Assembly: GCA_037389465.1 (NCBI GenBank)
Contig: JAZARR010000076.1
Location: forward strand, 48,246 to 112,245
Source of the DNA: Baylisascaris procyonis
Lineage: Eukaryota; Nematoda; Chromadorea; Rhabditida; Ascarididae
Direction of reading: 5' to 3'
DNA: 64,000 nucleotides
Part shown: piece after piece, positions 25,598 to 37,957 of the stretch
Layout: each line of letters starts with the position of its first letter
Position numbering within the stretch: the first letter of the stretch is position 1
Program-made: the position numbers and the translations under genes
The notes under the pieces: model-generated
What the model was told of the DNA's origin: nothing
The model's database searches: none
The model's input: the letters and a program-made list of their open reading frames with translations, nothing else

Positions 25598-27368
25598 ATA
25601 CAGAGTCCGCACACTCTTTCTTTCTTTCTTTTTCTTTTTGTTTTTTTTTTTCACACTTCAACATAACAAAAATTATCGCGCTTCTAATAACCATTCATAT
25701 AACACGTTTTGTCGTAGTTCAAATATCAACGGATGTTTCATATACAATTCAATAATTAAATATGGTTTCTTTTACTTTACATGTAATAGTAATTGTAATA
25801 ATAATAATAGTAGTAATAATAATAATATTAGTAATAATAAAAAACAAAAAAAGAGCTGGGAGCAACGAAGTGGATTCGGAAAGGCCGTGGTGAAGATGTA
25901 TGAAAGCAGCCGCATCAGCAAAATACGTCAATATTATCATGCAAATCACTCATTCGGAATCACCATGAACGCTTCAACCGGAAAACATTGAGAAGACTAA
26001 AAAATAAAAAATAAAAAATAAAACGCAATATCACTACGAAAATCAATGTGTCACTTAAGAGAAGAATCAAAGAAAGATCTCTTGAAATTTCTAGCCACGT
26101 GCACTAGTCCCCACTAAATTAGCTATAATAATATCGTACTATTCATATTTAGATTATGTTCGCATAGAAATTTGCGGCGAACGAAGCGAGAAACTGCAAA
26201 TTTTGAAAAAAAACCTTTTCAGCGCCTATAGGCGTAAATTTATTAAAGCGCCGATTTATTGAATTCTTATCGCGATGAACAGTTTATCATTCCGTTCGTT
26301 TGTGATTAAAACGCCTAATCAAATTTTCTATCAGTATTAATGATTTTTCTAAGTTGTAACGATTTTCCCAAAAATTTCACTGCTCAAGAATTTTCTAAAT
26401 GCTGAATAATCTCTGTATTGAGCACTTCCTAATATGTGCTAAACAATTTGAAAACTTCAAAGAATAATTCAAAAAGCTCCTATCTAGAGCATTACACTAG
26501 ACGTACAAGCAATAGTACTTATAAAGACATGTGCACATCTCTGCGAAAATCTCGAAAATTTCCCATTCCATACCGCCGCACTAATAAAAAGTGTGACGGT
26601 TATTTTAGTATTGCTATTGTTGTCGATGTAAGGCAGCTTTATAAGCTGTTTCATGTGTGCAAAAGAAAAAAAAAAGACGACACAAGTGCACGAGCAACTA
26701 AAAAAGAAAAGAAATGAGACAAAAATAGAGAAAATAAACGAGAAGAAGAGAACATAAAAGACAAAAAAAGGTTTAGAGTCGACGCTCTATAAGATACGCC
26801 GACAAGAGAATCAACAACTGGGAGAAAAAGGAGTCTTAGGGCCAAGCGCTCGTTGTGAACGATTAGAAAGACGTTGGTCCCGCAACGAAATAAAGGCAAT
26901 GAACAAGTAAAGCGATTCTTAGACTACAGTACACGTCAGCTCCACGCTTAAGAAAAAAAAAAACAAACAATTAACCGCTTAATGGGGGCAACCGGCTTAA
27001 ACAATCGAATGACGCTAATTCTTAGCCAAATCAAGGAAGTTCAGCAAAACGTTATTGCTTCCTCCCTACTGACCACTAAATATTCATCGCTATTATGTGA
27101 TACTATATCTTGACAACTACGATATAATACAGTAATGACTGACGAATATTTCGTTCAAGTGGATAAAATGTTTGAGTGCATTCTTAGAGAAATGACAAAA
27201 AACATCTGCTCGACTCGAAATATTTTTATGGCGTACATTTGAAATCAGCGTCGGATTCGGTTGTTGTATAGTTGGTACAGAGCAAGGAATGTGGAACAAG
27301 AAACGAAAAAAGCACCCTTGTTGTGCCCCAATGGTCGTGTAGAGCTGCTGCCCGTTCAGAACAACGTC
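25598..27368. other. Unique sequence between array edge and lin-29 stop codon
   Basis: AT-rich, with a pyrimidine tract at about 25612-25651, an imperfect AAT-type repeat near 25798-25845 and an AAAAAT run near 26000-26022. It probably includes the lin-29 3' UTR, which would be read on the minus strand. The first minus-strand AATAAA I found past the stop is at 26239-26244, which is far (1.1 kb), so the true end is not fixed. No other gene is seen. Confidence 0.5.
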
Positions 27369-27480
27369 CTATTTGTAGTTGAGCATCGGATTCTGGAATT
27401 GCTGTTCTTGAACACTGGATGCTGTAGACGTCTGCTGCGTGTAGCACTGAATCTTTTCCAGCGGTGTTATCATATTGAAG
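27369..27480 (-). CDS. lin-29: lin-29 terminal exon
   Basis: It follows GAGTGATTTCAG. One base completes Gly, then [20 protein letters not shown] leads to the C-terminus QNPMLNYK and TAG. The acceptor and phase match the preceding exon exactly. Confidence 0.85.
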
Positions 27481-30400
27481 CTGAAATCACTCAAATCATG
27501 AATGCACACATATATAAAGAGTTGAATTTTATAGAAATCATAAGCAGAATAAAAATTTATAAGGGAAATTTCGTACTTATTTCCAACACAACGTTGAAAG
27601 AGATAATTCTTTCTTAGTAATGTCGAAGAACAATTATTTAAAAAAAAAGCGAAAAGCCATAATGCGAGTAAGACGAACAAGTTTTCAAAGTAATATTCGC
27701 CGTGGAGCAATACTTTAGTAATATAAAATGACTCTAATATAACTTAAAATATCCCTAAATTGAAATATAACTTAAAATATTCCTCACTGACTTATCCACA
27801 TTCTCCTCGTATTTCATTCGAAACAATTTCTTATATTTAAGTGGATATTACCATACAGTATATTTCACATAAACACTTTGTTGTAACTAGTTAAATCTTT
27901 TAAAATTGTAACAGTAAAAGAGATGAACTATTATCGACTAGAAAATAATTCAATAAAAGCCATAAAATGATTTATATAATCACACCAATTCATGGTCAAA
28001 TTATGAATACAGTAAAAAGCGAATGATGCAGACGCTGAGGATTCCGTCGCATACAATTCATTATCGAACGATTCAACATGTATTAATTTGTTGCACGTAA
28101 TGACAAAATTTGCAAAATATCTAAGAAGTTGGAACTTTTTAGCAACTGAAAAGGTGTCTCAATGCGCGAAACTACAGCCGAACGCTAAAAGAAATGACTA
28201 AAAAAATGTCAGTAAAAGTTCTCATAAAACGAAGAAGACATCATTTAATGGGAAGTATGCAAATGCAGCAACAAAAATACACCACATCAATCCATAGAAA
28301 TGGAGCGTCGCACGGTGCAAAGGTGAGTAGTAGCATTTTGAAACGTTAAGACCTCCAAAATTGTTTGCGACTCTTCACATGTGCCACATATTCGTATGTT
28401 ACCAGTTAATTGTAAAATGTTTCGACACCATGCATGGATATGTATACTGCCAGTGAAGTAGAGTGAGCGAGAAAGAAAAATACCCTCTCATGGGTGTCGG
28501 GTTGTCGTTGTGAAGCACGTACCCTGTCGGTCTCGGTGCTTCGGATTTAAACGCCGGATTATCGAAAGGGAAGTAGGATCGCGAAGTGCCCAATGTGCGA
28601 CCAAATGCCGCCATGTTAAGGCGAAATGCCGACGGGTCGTTGACCATCATCTGATTCGCTGCCGCCGCCGATGCGCTCGGGTACGTACAGTTGCTTGTCG
28701 AACTATTCGCACTCTGATTAGCAGCTGATAATACTGATGCTTGGATGCCCGCATTGAAGTGACCTATAAAGTCACTTTAAAAATACTGCAACCTCATTCC
28801 AGCTCTCGAAAACACACAATTAACGTCAACCTCTGAAATCCGCAATCAAATCCAGGAAATGCAAAATTCTCATTTCAGGAAGCTGAATTCGATTTTGAAA
28901 TGGGAGCCAAGATAGCAGTACGGCACCTCAAAGATACATGGCCTCAAAGCCACCCGATCAATGATTGCGCGACCTTGAAACAAACAGTCTGATAAGCTCA
29001 ATCCACAATGTCGTCACGCATTCCACATTTAAAAAGAAATTCTCAAAATTTTCAGTGTGTGCCAAAACGAACAGATTCTATATCACGAAAAAGTTAAGGA
29101 AAAGGAAGCCATATTTTATTAATTCGGAAAGTATCTTAACGAACTTGGTTAAGCATCTAAAAACAATTCTTCACGAATACAGCACGGGGAACAAGCGTTG
29201 AGACGGCAGAGTTGATAGCGCGGTAAGCTATAAGAAACTACGATGATCGCAGGTAGAAGCGAGGATACGGACCTCTACTGTCTACCTGAATTTTATTTCA
29301 GTACTTATATCAGGCACAGGGAGGCTCTGCCCCCTGTAACCTCCCCGCAAGAGGGGCTGCCCCTGCTTTCATCGGCGTGCAGTTGTTGTTATGGAAAAAA
29401 TACTTCAGTATATTATAGCAGCAGCCGTTTTCTAATTTTTTTCTGAATCCCTTCAGTACATTTAGAACATAGGCAGCCACTCCCTGGATGAAAATCCAGA
29501 GAAAAGTAATTTAAATCGAAAAACTGCAATAATGAGATCGTAAGGCTTAGGCCTACTAGCTTAGGCTTCGGCTTAGGTTTAGTAGCTTAGGCTAAGGCTT
29601 ATGTTCAGGCTCAGTTATTCTTTGGTATATTAATGATACGGGTTTGTTAGCACAGGTTGAATAACCCCTTAATTAACAATAACATACTGATTAATATAAA
29701 TGAAATCAACACCACATGTTTTTTGCACTCACTTATTCAGTGACATGATTAAGTCATAATGAGCTTTTTCCTTCTGAGGAATGTAAACAACCTCATTGTT
29801 AGCATTACTGAACAATATACCTCTCATATATCACTATGGGTTATCGGACATTGTTTGTGTTGGATGATGCGCACTAACGTTGGGCAAAATGGGAATTAGC
29901 CTTCTATTTACTCCAAAGTTCTGGACCTTTCTGCGAATTTTCGGGGTTTCTCAAGCTTGGATGCTTTCAATGCATCCTCAAGATTCTTTGGTCTCTGAAG
30001 GAAATATGAAGCTTTGAGTTTTCTGCAGAAAAAAATGCCGAATGGCTTGAACTGCAACTTTCGATGATCCGAGGCGCTTATATATTGAGAATGATTTAAA
30101 CGGCTCGACGAATATCCAAGTTGTGGGCAGTTCCTGGAGAATTCATTTCATTCTACTGTGCTCTCAGCCGTGGTAAATAATGTGCATCACAACAACTCAA
30201 GGCATAAAATGTAATCAGATGAGTTCGCGTTATGAAAAGCGATTCAAAACTTCAATGTCCTTCAAGTCACCAAAACCAGTTTGGGCCTTTAAGGCGATTG
30301 CAGTAATACTTTGGAGTTCGAGCTTAGAGTTTTATCCAAAGGACAAGAAATTCTGATGATGCTCAGAAGGCTTTCAAGCTTGCAAGTGTTCGAGAATATT

Positions 30401-33400
30401 CAGAATAAATGCTTGAGTGTGAAAATACAATACTTTCCAGTAGCAACAGCTCACTGATGCTGTGACGCCTTTATTTCTCGTTTTTCTGTGTTAATATTAA
30501 AAACATATAGTTGCGAAGTGATCATTGATGCTGTGCTAATGCCGCCTTATTGTGCTGAAATGTAGATCCACATGTCAATGGTTCCATGTCCCGAAGTGAT
30601 CGGGTTAACGCCCTATTTCACTTTTAGAATCTCTACTGGACTGAGTTTTGTACCATTAAGATGGATTTCGTTGCAGATCTAAACACTTGAATAGATTAGT
30701 TAATTTTGGTACCATTATTCGAGTTTTCTCATTAAGCACTATTACTATGATGAAGTGGAAATCAACAACATAAATTATTTTTTCGTTGCATATCTGCTAG
30801 TTGAAGAGGTGAAGAAAAGCATAAAACACATATCCGCCCAACACAATCACCCCAAAGCACCAACAGTAATCGGGGCGCATTTCTTATGAGCCTCAACTTA
30901 GTTCACTGCATCTTTTCAGCACATTAGAATGGAGGCATCTTCGATTGAAGCGGACGACGGTTGTGAATGGTACGGAGTGCCACCGGTTTTTTTCTCGCTG
31001 GTCTTTTTTCCCGCAAGAAGAATCTCGAAAAATCTCCCAGCAGATTGTTCTGCCAAGATGAAATTTTGTTGATTATGAGATATACCAATGAAGACTCATT
31101 TAAGTCACTATTTACCACCTGCAGAATAGTAAAGAAGGTATTAAAAATCCCTCCTCAACGCCTTCAAAATTTCACAAAGCTTTCTTTGGAGGGATCGAAA
31201 ACGAAGCAAAACTTCATCTTGCAGATAAATAGAAACTCTCTCCATTAAGCTGAAAAAAACAAAAACAACCATGCCCTACTCACTGGAAGGTGTTCTAAAT
31301 CAATCAATATTAGATATTCACTTTTCCAACTCTTTGAATGATATCTTATAGGATGGTCGAATGCTACCAGGACGAAAAGAAAAACAGGAAAAAAACAGCG
31401 GAAAGGAAAGTAAGAGGTGAAAGAAGAGGGGCCGCTTTATGCTCTACGACACAATAAGCTGTTTACTTGTCACGATACTGTATTACTGTCTACAGTATCA
31501 TGGTCTTATACACTATGATGCTTTTCAAGAAAAAATATTTCAAAAACAAGGTTATGAAATAACAAGAAGAATTCCAATATGAAATGCAGATCACTGCGAT
31601 TCGTTATCCAACACAACCTAATTAAGGTTACGAATTTCGCTTTGAACTGCCGCTTTTCTAGAAGTTATATTTATCGCCTCAAATGAACAGGCAAATAGGC
31701 AGTAAATGCTCCATACTGGCGGCTATAAAAGCAACAGCTCCAGTATTCTGTAATCTAATTAGATTAGACTTAGCCTTGGAAGTACCAGTCTTTGACTCGG
31801 TGACGTGGAATGTTTAGCGCCGGGTCCAAGCACATGATCCAGCTTAGTTCTCGGGATAACTGCAGCCAACTCATATCACTGCCATCTAAAGTTGTTCGAA
31901 TGAGGTTTATAGGACGCTCCGATTTGTAATTCGTCAGCGTCAAAAATTCGAATGACGGGAAGAAGAGGAACCATGTAGGCACAGGTTGCGTCTCAAAAAT
32001 CCCCAGCTAATCTCCAACTGACTCTGGACTTACTAAAACAGCCTCTCCGAAATCATAATGAAATCCAAGCCTGTTCTCCTCTTTACTTCCTCCTTCCTTC
32101 CCCACACCCTCCTTCACCCACTCCACCAACGAACATCACATATTGCATTTAAAAAAATGTCCTGCATACGCGCTCTATATGAACGCGTTTTTGCACAAAT
32201 GATGTCAAAAGGTTCCGATCCCTCAGAAAGTTTTCGCATTCTGTGTGCGTCAGACTAGGAATTGATTATGGCGCGCAATTGGAGAGGAAAAAACAGACGG
32301 AAGAAGACGGAGCACAGCGGTGGCAGAAGAGGAGTGGAAAACGAGGAAGTGGCGCCTCTTGAAGTGATCTTATTGACACATACAACACAACACACACACA
32401 CATGCACACACACATACACACAGACAACGACTCGTCAGATGGTACGAAAATAGTATGTAAAAATTAGAGTTTATCGAAGAGCAAATGAAAAGACGGCGAA
32501 GCATACGAAAACAAAAAAAAGGAAAGAAAAGAACGCACGTCGACGATAAGAAGCGGGCGAAAACGTTGCGAAACAAAGCAATAAGCAGACATTTTTTGAA
32601 GCAATTTAAGCAACGCTCAATGTCCAACGGGTTGCGTCGGCTAGACAGCAGACGTTCTTTTTTCGGGGGGTTTTTTGGTGTTTTTTCTCTTCTACGGCGA
32701 ATGAAAGTGATTAATCCCTGTGAGCGAAGTGCGGCTTCCCTACTTCCCATCCATAGTTCGCCAACAAACACAAACACATTCGAAAGTATTCACGACGCCT
32801 GCCTTACATTCTTCTTAGAAGAGTGCATTTGTTTGATTTCGATCTCTTCTAAAACCACTCGTTACCTACCTCCAATTAGGCGCCTAAGAATATTCATCTT
32901 CAAGGTATGTCGACGTAATTGATCGATGATGGATAATTCCGGATAGATCGGAAAATAACTTCCAGAATAAACCATCTATCCGCTTTTTTATGTTAGCGAT
33001 CCTGATCCAATAACGAAGTGAAATCAGTTGATTCTACCTCATTTTTTGTACGGTTAATTACTCTATGACAGATAATTCGTAGATACAAAAATTACACCAT
33101 TCTAAATAAACGATTGTTTAATGTACTGCATTGATTGATGCAAAATAGACGCCAATACCGTATGCACCGTAACGATGCGTGCGATTCGACAATATACACG
33201 CGAAGCGCATGCATGTGGAACGTGTTCCACAATCGTAACTTGATGCACTTGAGAGAAAATCCTTTCTTCTTTTTTTTACAAAAAAAAAAATCAATTTTTG
33301 CCCGTCGAAGAATTCTTTTGTGATTGTTGTCATCGTTCGCTCAACAAAATATTGAAAATATTTTTTTGAAAATTTTTCAAATTTTCCGAAATTTTTTGAA

Positions 33401-36400
33401 AACTTTTCGAGTATAATTTTTACCGAATATTTTTTCGTTCGATTTGATCGACAATTGAGAAAATTTATGATTGGATCTAATTTTACATTTCAGCGTAACT
33501 TTTTTTTTTAAAATTAAAATTTGTAAATTTCTCATATCTAACTGTGTGTGCAATATTGATTTAAAAAAAAGAAGCAAAATTTCTCAAACGAGAAATTAAA
33601 CACCTATAGAAATGTTTGATTTATTAGATTTCAGTGAGATTTCCAAGCGTTAAATTTTACGCACTAATAAATGCAATGAAAAATTATTCATCAATCGATG
33701 AAATAATTTTAGAATATAATTGAAAAGTAATTTCAATAAACCACATTTTATAGACGAAATTGATATTCCTGAATTTCCAGACGAAATTTAAGGTTTGACT
33801 AATGAATTCACTGTATGGAAAAAGCGGACCGAAAACAAAGCAGCAGATTAGCGAGCTAAAATATTTGAGAGAAGAGGACAACCTACATTGTTCTATAGAT
33901 CGAGCATTTTTCTTTTCACTGCTGTGGTCAAATCTGATGCGTTGAAGAGAAAAGCTGCGAAAAAAATTTTCATCTAATGTATTCTAATTTTGATAGCCAT
34001 ATCCATTAAATTAAAAATTCGTAAAAAAAAACGATCCTCCAGACAATAAAAGTTGCTAAGCGTGGAGGCACTCAATTTTGTAAAAAAAAAAAAAAAAAAA
34101 GAATAATTTCTTTATAAAATTTTCGAAGAAAATTCTCAGAGAAATTTTGAAAGAAATGCTAAGATAAAAATCCAAAACCTTGACTATGAGAAAAGTTTTT
34201 GCGATTTTTATGACATGCGAGGAAATTCGACGCGTCTATTGCTTTATAATGCAAATGTTCTGGGTATCGGATATCGACTACGACCACAAATATCCTCAAT
34301 GTCAGTAAAAGAATCCGTTAGTGATCACACCAACCGGTCTTTTAATTTAGTTGAGAAATTAAGGACTAAATTAATTACATTACAAAATAAGACCATTGGA
34401 AGCGGGCAACTCGATGAAACTTCCAATATTTAAAAAACAATCACACCTTCACGTATAAAAAGTCCAAAAATTCAAAAAATTGGTGTCACATGGACAAACA
34501 AATGGAAAAATATATTGAAGAATTTGGCCTAATATGTAGCTTTGCAGTTTATCTCATCAACAGACTGTTTATACAATTTGCCAAACAGTGAAATGAAAAA
34601 CATGCATATAGATTCATATTTTCAGGGAACTAACAGATGCCACAAATCTTCGGCAAGTGAATCGGGCTCTCCTATTTCATGACCCCATCGCTAATTTCAC
34701 AATATGGGCAAATTTTTGGGTACTTTTTGAAGTATGTGTAACTTCCGTTGAGTTCGACGAATACAACTAAAAGCCTGCGTATTGGCCAACCCATGTTGTA
34801 GATTGTATCCGGTGATTCATACGACTCCAGCTGCAGTGAATCCAAAGGTGGATCTGCCCGACATACGTACAGACCGACATACATTGCCACACCTAATATG
34901 GTCCTGACAAAATTTGGCCAGTGCAAATTTTACAAAACGTAGGAAGCATAAGCATCTCGGAGCGAACTAAACTCAGTACTTGTTTTCGAATACGCGTCAG
35001 AAAACTGGAAAAAACGGTCTTTCCTACAAGTCACTAAATCCATGTAGATGAGAAGTCCTTTCCTCTCAATGGTATAAGTAGCAGCAGAGTGAAATAAAAC
35101 AAAACGAGAAGTAACTAACTGAAATCAATTTGTGGTTGTGTGACCGAAGTGAGATCGGGAATACCATGTGCGGCCATAGAGGGAGCCGTTGATGCATCGT
35201 TACGCCATGCGTTCAGACCTTCGAGCCCTTCGACAAAATTACTTCTGCAATTCATAATATCACTGATCTCATTGTGGTAATGATCATTACTCACTGCGCT
35301 CATGAAAGTGGAAAGGAAAAGGACTGCGATACTGCATGGCTTCCCCACTCGCACAGTTGAGTTCGCTGGGACAGGAACCTTCTTTCCATCGTCTCTTATT
35401 TCATTTCTTCTAGGAAAATCATTTTTTTCCGAACCGTCGATTTTGAGCTTGAAGCCTTCCCTACGACTTTATTGCAGAGCTAGCAGCATATTTTGCTACA
35501 TTCCTTCTTTTTTTTCTTGTAGTAGTTATGTCGTAGAATATAGGAAGAATTAAAACAGCAAAATGAGATATAAAAACAATGTTTCTTGTAGAAAGGCAGT
35601 TTATAGTCCTGAAGAAAACAGTGCTGCCAATTGGATTTGAAGGTAATGCAGCATCCCACTGGACGTGAAGGTGATGTAGTGCCCGGCTTTGATAAAAGCC
35701 AGCCTCTTCCAGAGGAGGGAGGCATCAATGGATGCCCGTTTCCAGAAATGAACTCCTCTCTCAGTTGAGGGTTCAGCTGCACTGCGTCAACACCTCTGTT
35801 CAAAGATGGCTCATTTCCACTACCAGTGCAGATTTATGACTTCATTTGATTGCACGATTGTAACTGTGCAAGGGAAATTCTGATCGGTAGAACATGAACG
35901 CATATGTGAAGGGAGAGACTTCTACAGTGAAAAACAAGTTTGCACACGAACACTTACATATTCCGCCTGTCGGCATGCTTTGTCATATGTTTTGCCAAGT
36001 AGGTTTGTTGTGTGTACGACTTGCCGCAATAAGGACATATATGCACCTGAAATATGCATGGATGTGTTTAGGTTGGAACTTGGGTCGACTACCGCACAAA
36101 AAATACTCCTACCTCCGCATACAAGACAAAAAATGGCTACATCACACACGCATATACAAATAAACGCACGCGCGCACACGCACACACACGCCTTGTGCAC
36201 ACACACACATATGTACGCATATAAGCGCACGTACGCAGGCACAAAACACATACATATGCGCACACGACACCACACGCAGAAATGTACGTATGCACATACA
36301 CACGCACGCACGCGTGCGCGGACACGAACGCAAACGCAGACGCACACGCAGGCGCATAAACACCACGCATACGCAAATGCACATGAGTTATATTTTTCGA

Positions 36401-37914
36401 TCTACTCACATAAATGTTGCATAGATTTATGAACAAAGAATGAGCTGAATTATGATACAGCGGAATAACGACTGTGGTTTCAAGAAAAGGATGCCTATGA
36501 ACATCGAAAAACTAGTTTTACGAAGAACCATGAATGCAGCCGAAGTTCGAATTTAAAGGAAAACCAAAAAGCAGTATTAAATCCCTTTGGTAAATCCCCG
36601 AAAGTTCCTTTAACCTCTCGTTCTCAGTTACTCTAGTACAGACTTCATTTCCCAGGTTTTAGAAAACTGTACATAAAATCTCAGAAAAATGATTAGCGCA
36701 TGAAGTGATCATTTGCTTCATTTCGCTTTAAGCTCTTTTTCCTTCTTTATTTGTTCTGCTGAAAATAAAAACTCCCCTTTCCCTATCGCTCTTCTTTGAG
36801 TTTATTTCGACGACGTACATAAAGTGTGGAAATTTTTAACGACATTAAACAGAAACAGGTTTCAACGATAGGGTACCTTTCTTTGGCGAGAGCAATGAAT
36901 AATATTAGAAGTTTTTGAAAAATGAGTGGACGAGTTGAGTGAACGATCATGACACTCAAATATCAAGACACTGTTTAAAGCGATCCAAAAAAGTATATTT
37001 ATGAATTTCAAATTTCCACTTAACAGGTAGAAGCAATCAAACCTGCGAATGTGACTCCACCTATCATTTAACTTTAGTTATAGGAGTTATAGGAGCTTTC
37101 AGAAGCGTCGCTTCAGCGTGTCGAAAAAATTAATACACTAAAAATGTTGGGGATTTTGTTTGCTGAGCGAGAAATATTGGAAGAGTGAAGAAATTCCCTT
37201 ATTGATTTAAGAATAATGAAGGTATCAAATAATAAGTTAACTCGTAACAAATGCTCATAAATCGGCAGGAAATTTTTGCCCGAATGTTTTGTGATCACTT
37301 CGGCCAGATATGGATTTATTTCATTGTTCATCGATAATCATACTTTCAGTTTTTCACAGTAATAAACTTAGAACGGAAGTGGATTATGAAAAATTTGAAA
37401 TCAAGTAGCTGAACGAAGTGAATCGATGAAGCGAAAAAAGAAGATTTTCGCTGAGACTACGAACCGAGCAATTATCGGAAACGAAACCTTTAAATGCTTC
37501 GACTCTTTGTGTTTGGGTATATGCTCCAAGAGAGCTTGCTCATCGGTGAAGCACTTATAGCAGCTGCAAATTTGCATATTTATTTGAGCATAAATTTACA
37601 CTTCATCATGACAAAGTTACTTTCGTCATTTTATATTAGTGAGTAATTCTTTCCTAACAATACGGTTTGTGTTTTTTTTTTTTTTTTTTTTTGCAAAAAA
37701 ATCATGTGCGATGACACAGTGAAAGAATCTTTAAAAAAGCACAGAATCTGTCAGTCAAAAACGACTGCACACTCGCTGCAACGATATAGATAAGATGGGA
37801 AACTGTATAGGCAAAAGGCCTCGAAATCATTCAGAATGTGACATACTACGTGGTTTTGCGATACTTACCTACTCATGCCTCTTATCAGTTACGGAAGAAA
37901 AGATGAGGGAGGGG

Positions 37915-37957
<43 letters not shown>

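Larger units (their letters stand above)
28764..34790 (-). other. Long lin-29 intron (about 6 kb)
   Basis: It contains an interspersed repeat copy (29260-29390), a TTAGGC-like array (29545-29612), a CA run (about 32386-32424) and a poly-A run (34082-34100). A 145-codon plus-strand frame at 32485-32922 is Lys/Arg-rich low-complexity sequence and is not accepted as a gene. No other exon is seen. Confidence 0.6.

Noticed and set aside
25638..25991. 117-codon plus-strand frame with Asn runs
   Set aside because: Poly-T and AAT-type repeat translation; no splice or start support.
32370..32777. 135-codon minus-strand frame
   Set aside because: Begins opposite a Lys/Arg-rich tract and ends in a CA repeat; low complexity.
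35922..36436. Four overlapping long frames on both strands
   Set aside because: They come from the CA/CG alternating repeat; only the lin-29 exon at 35958-36046 is real, in another frame.
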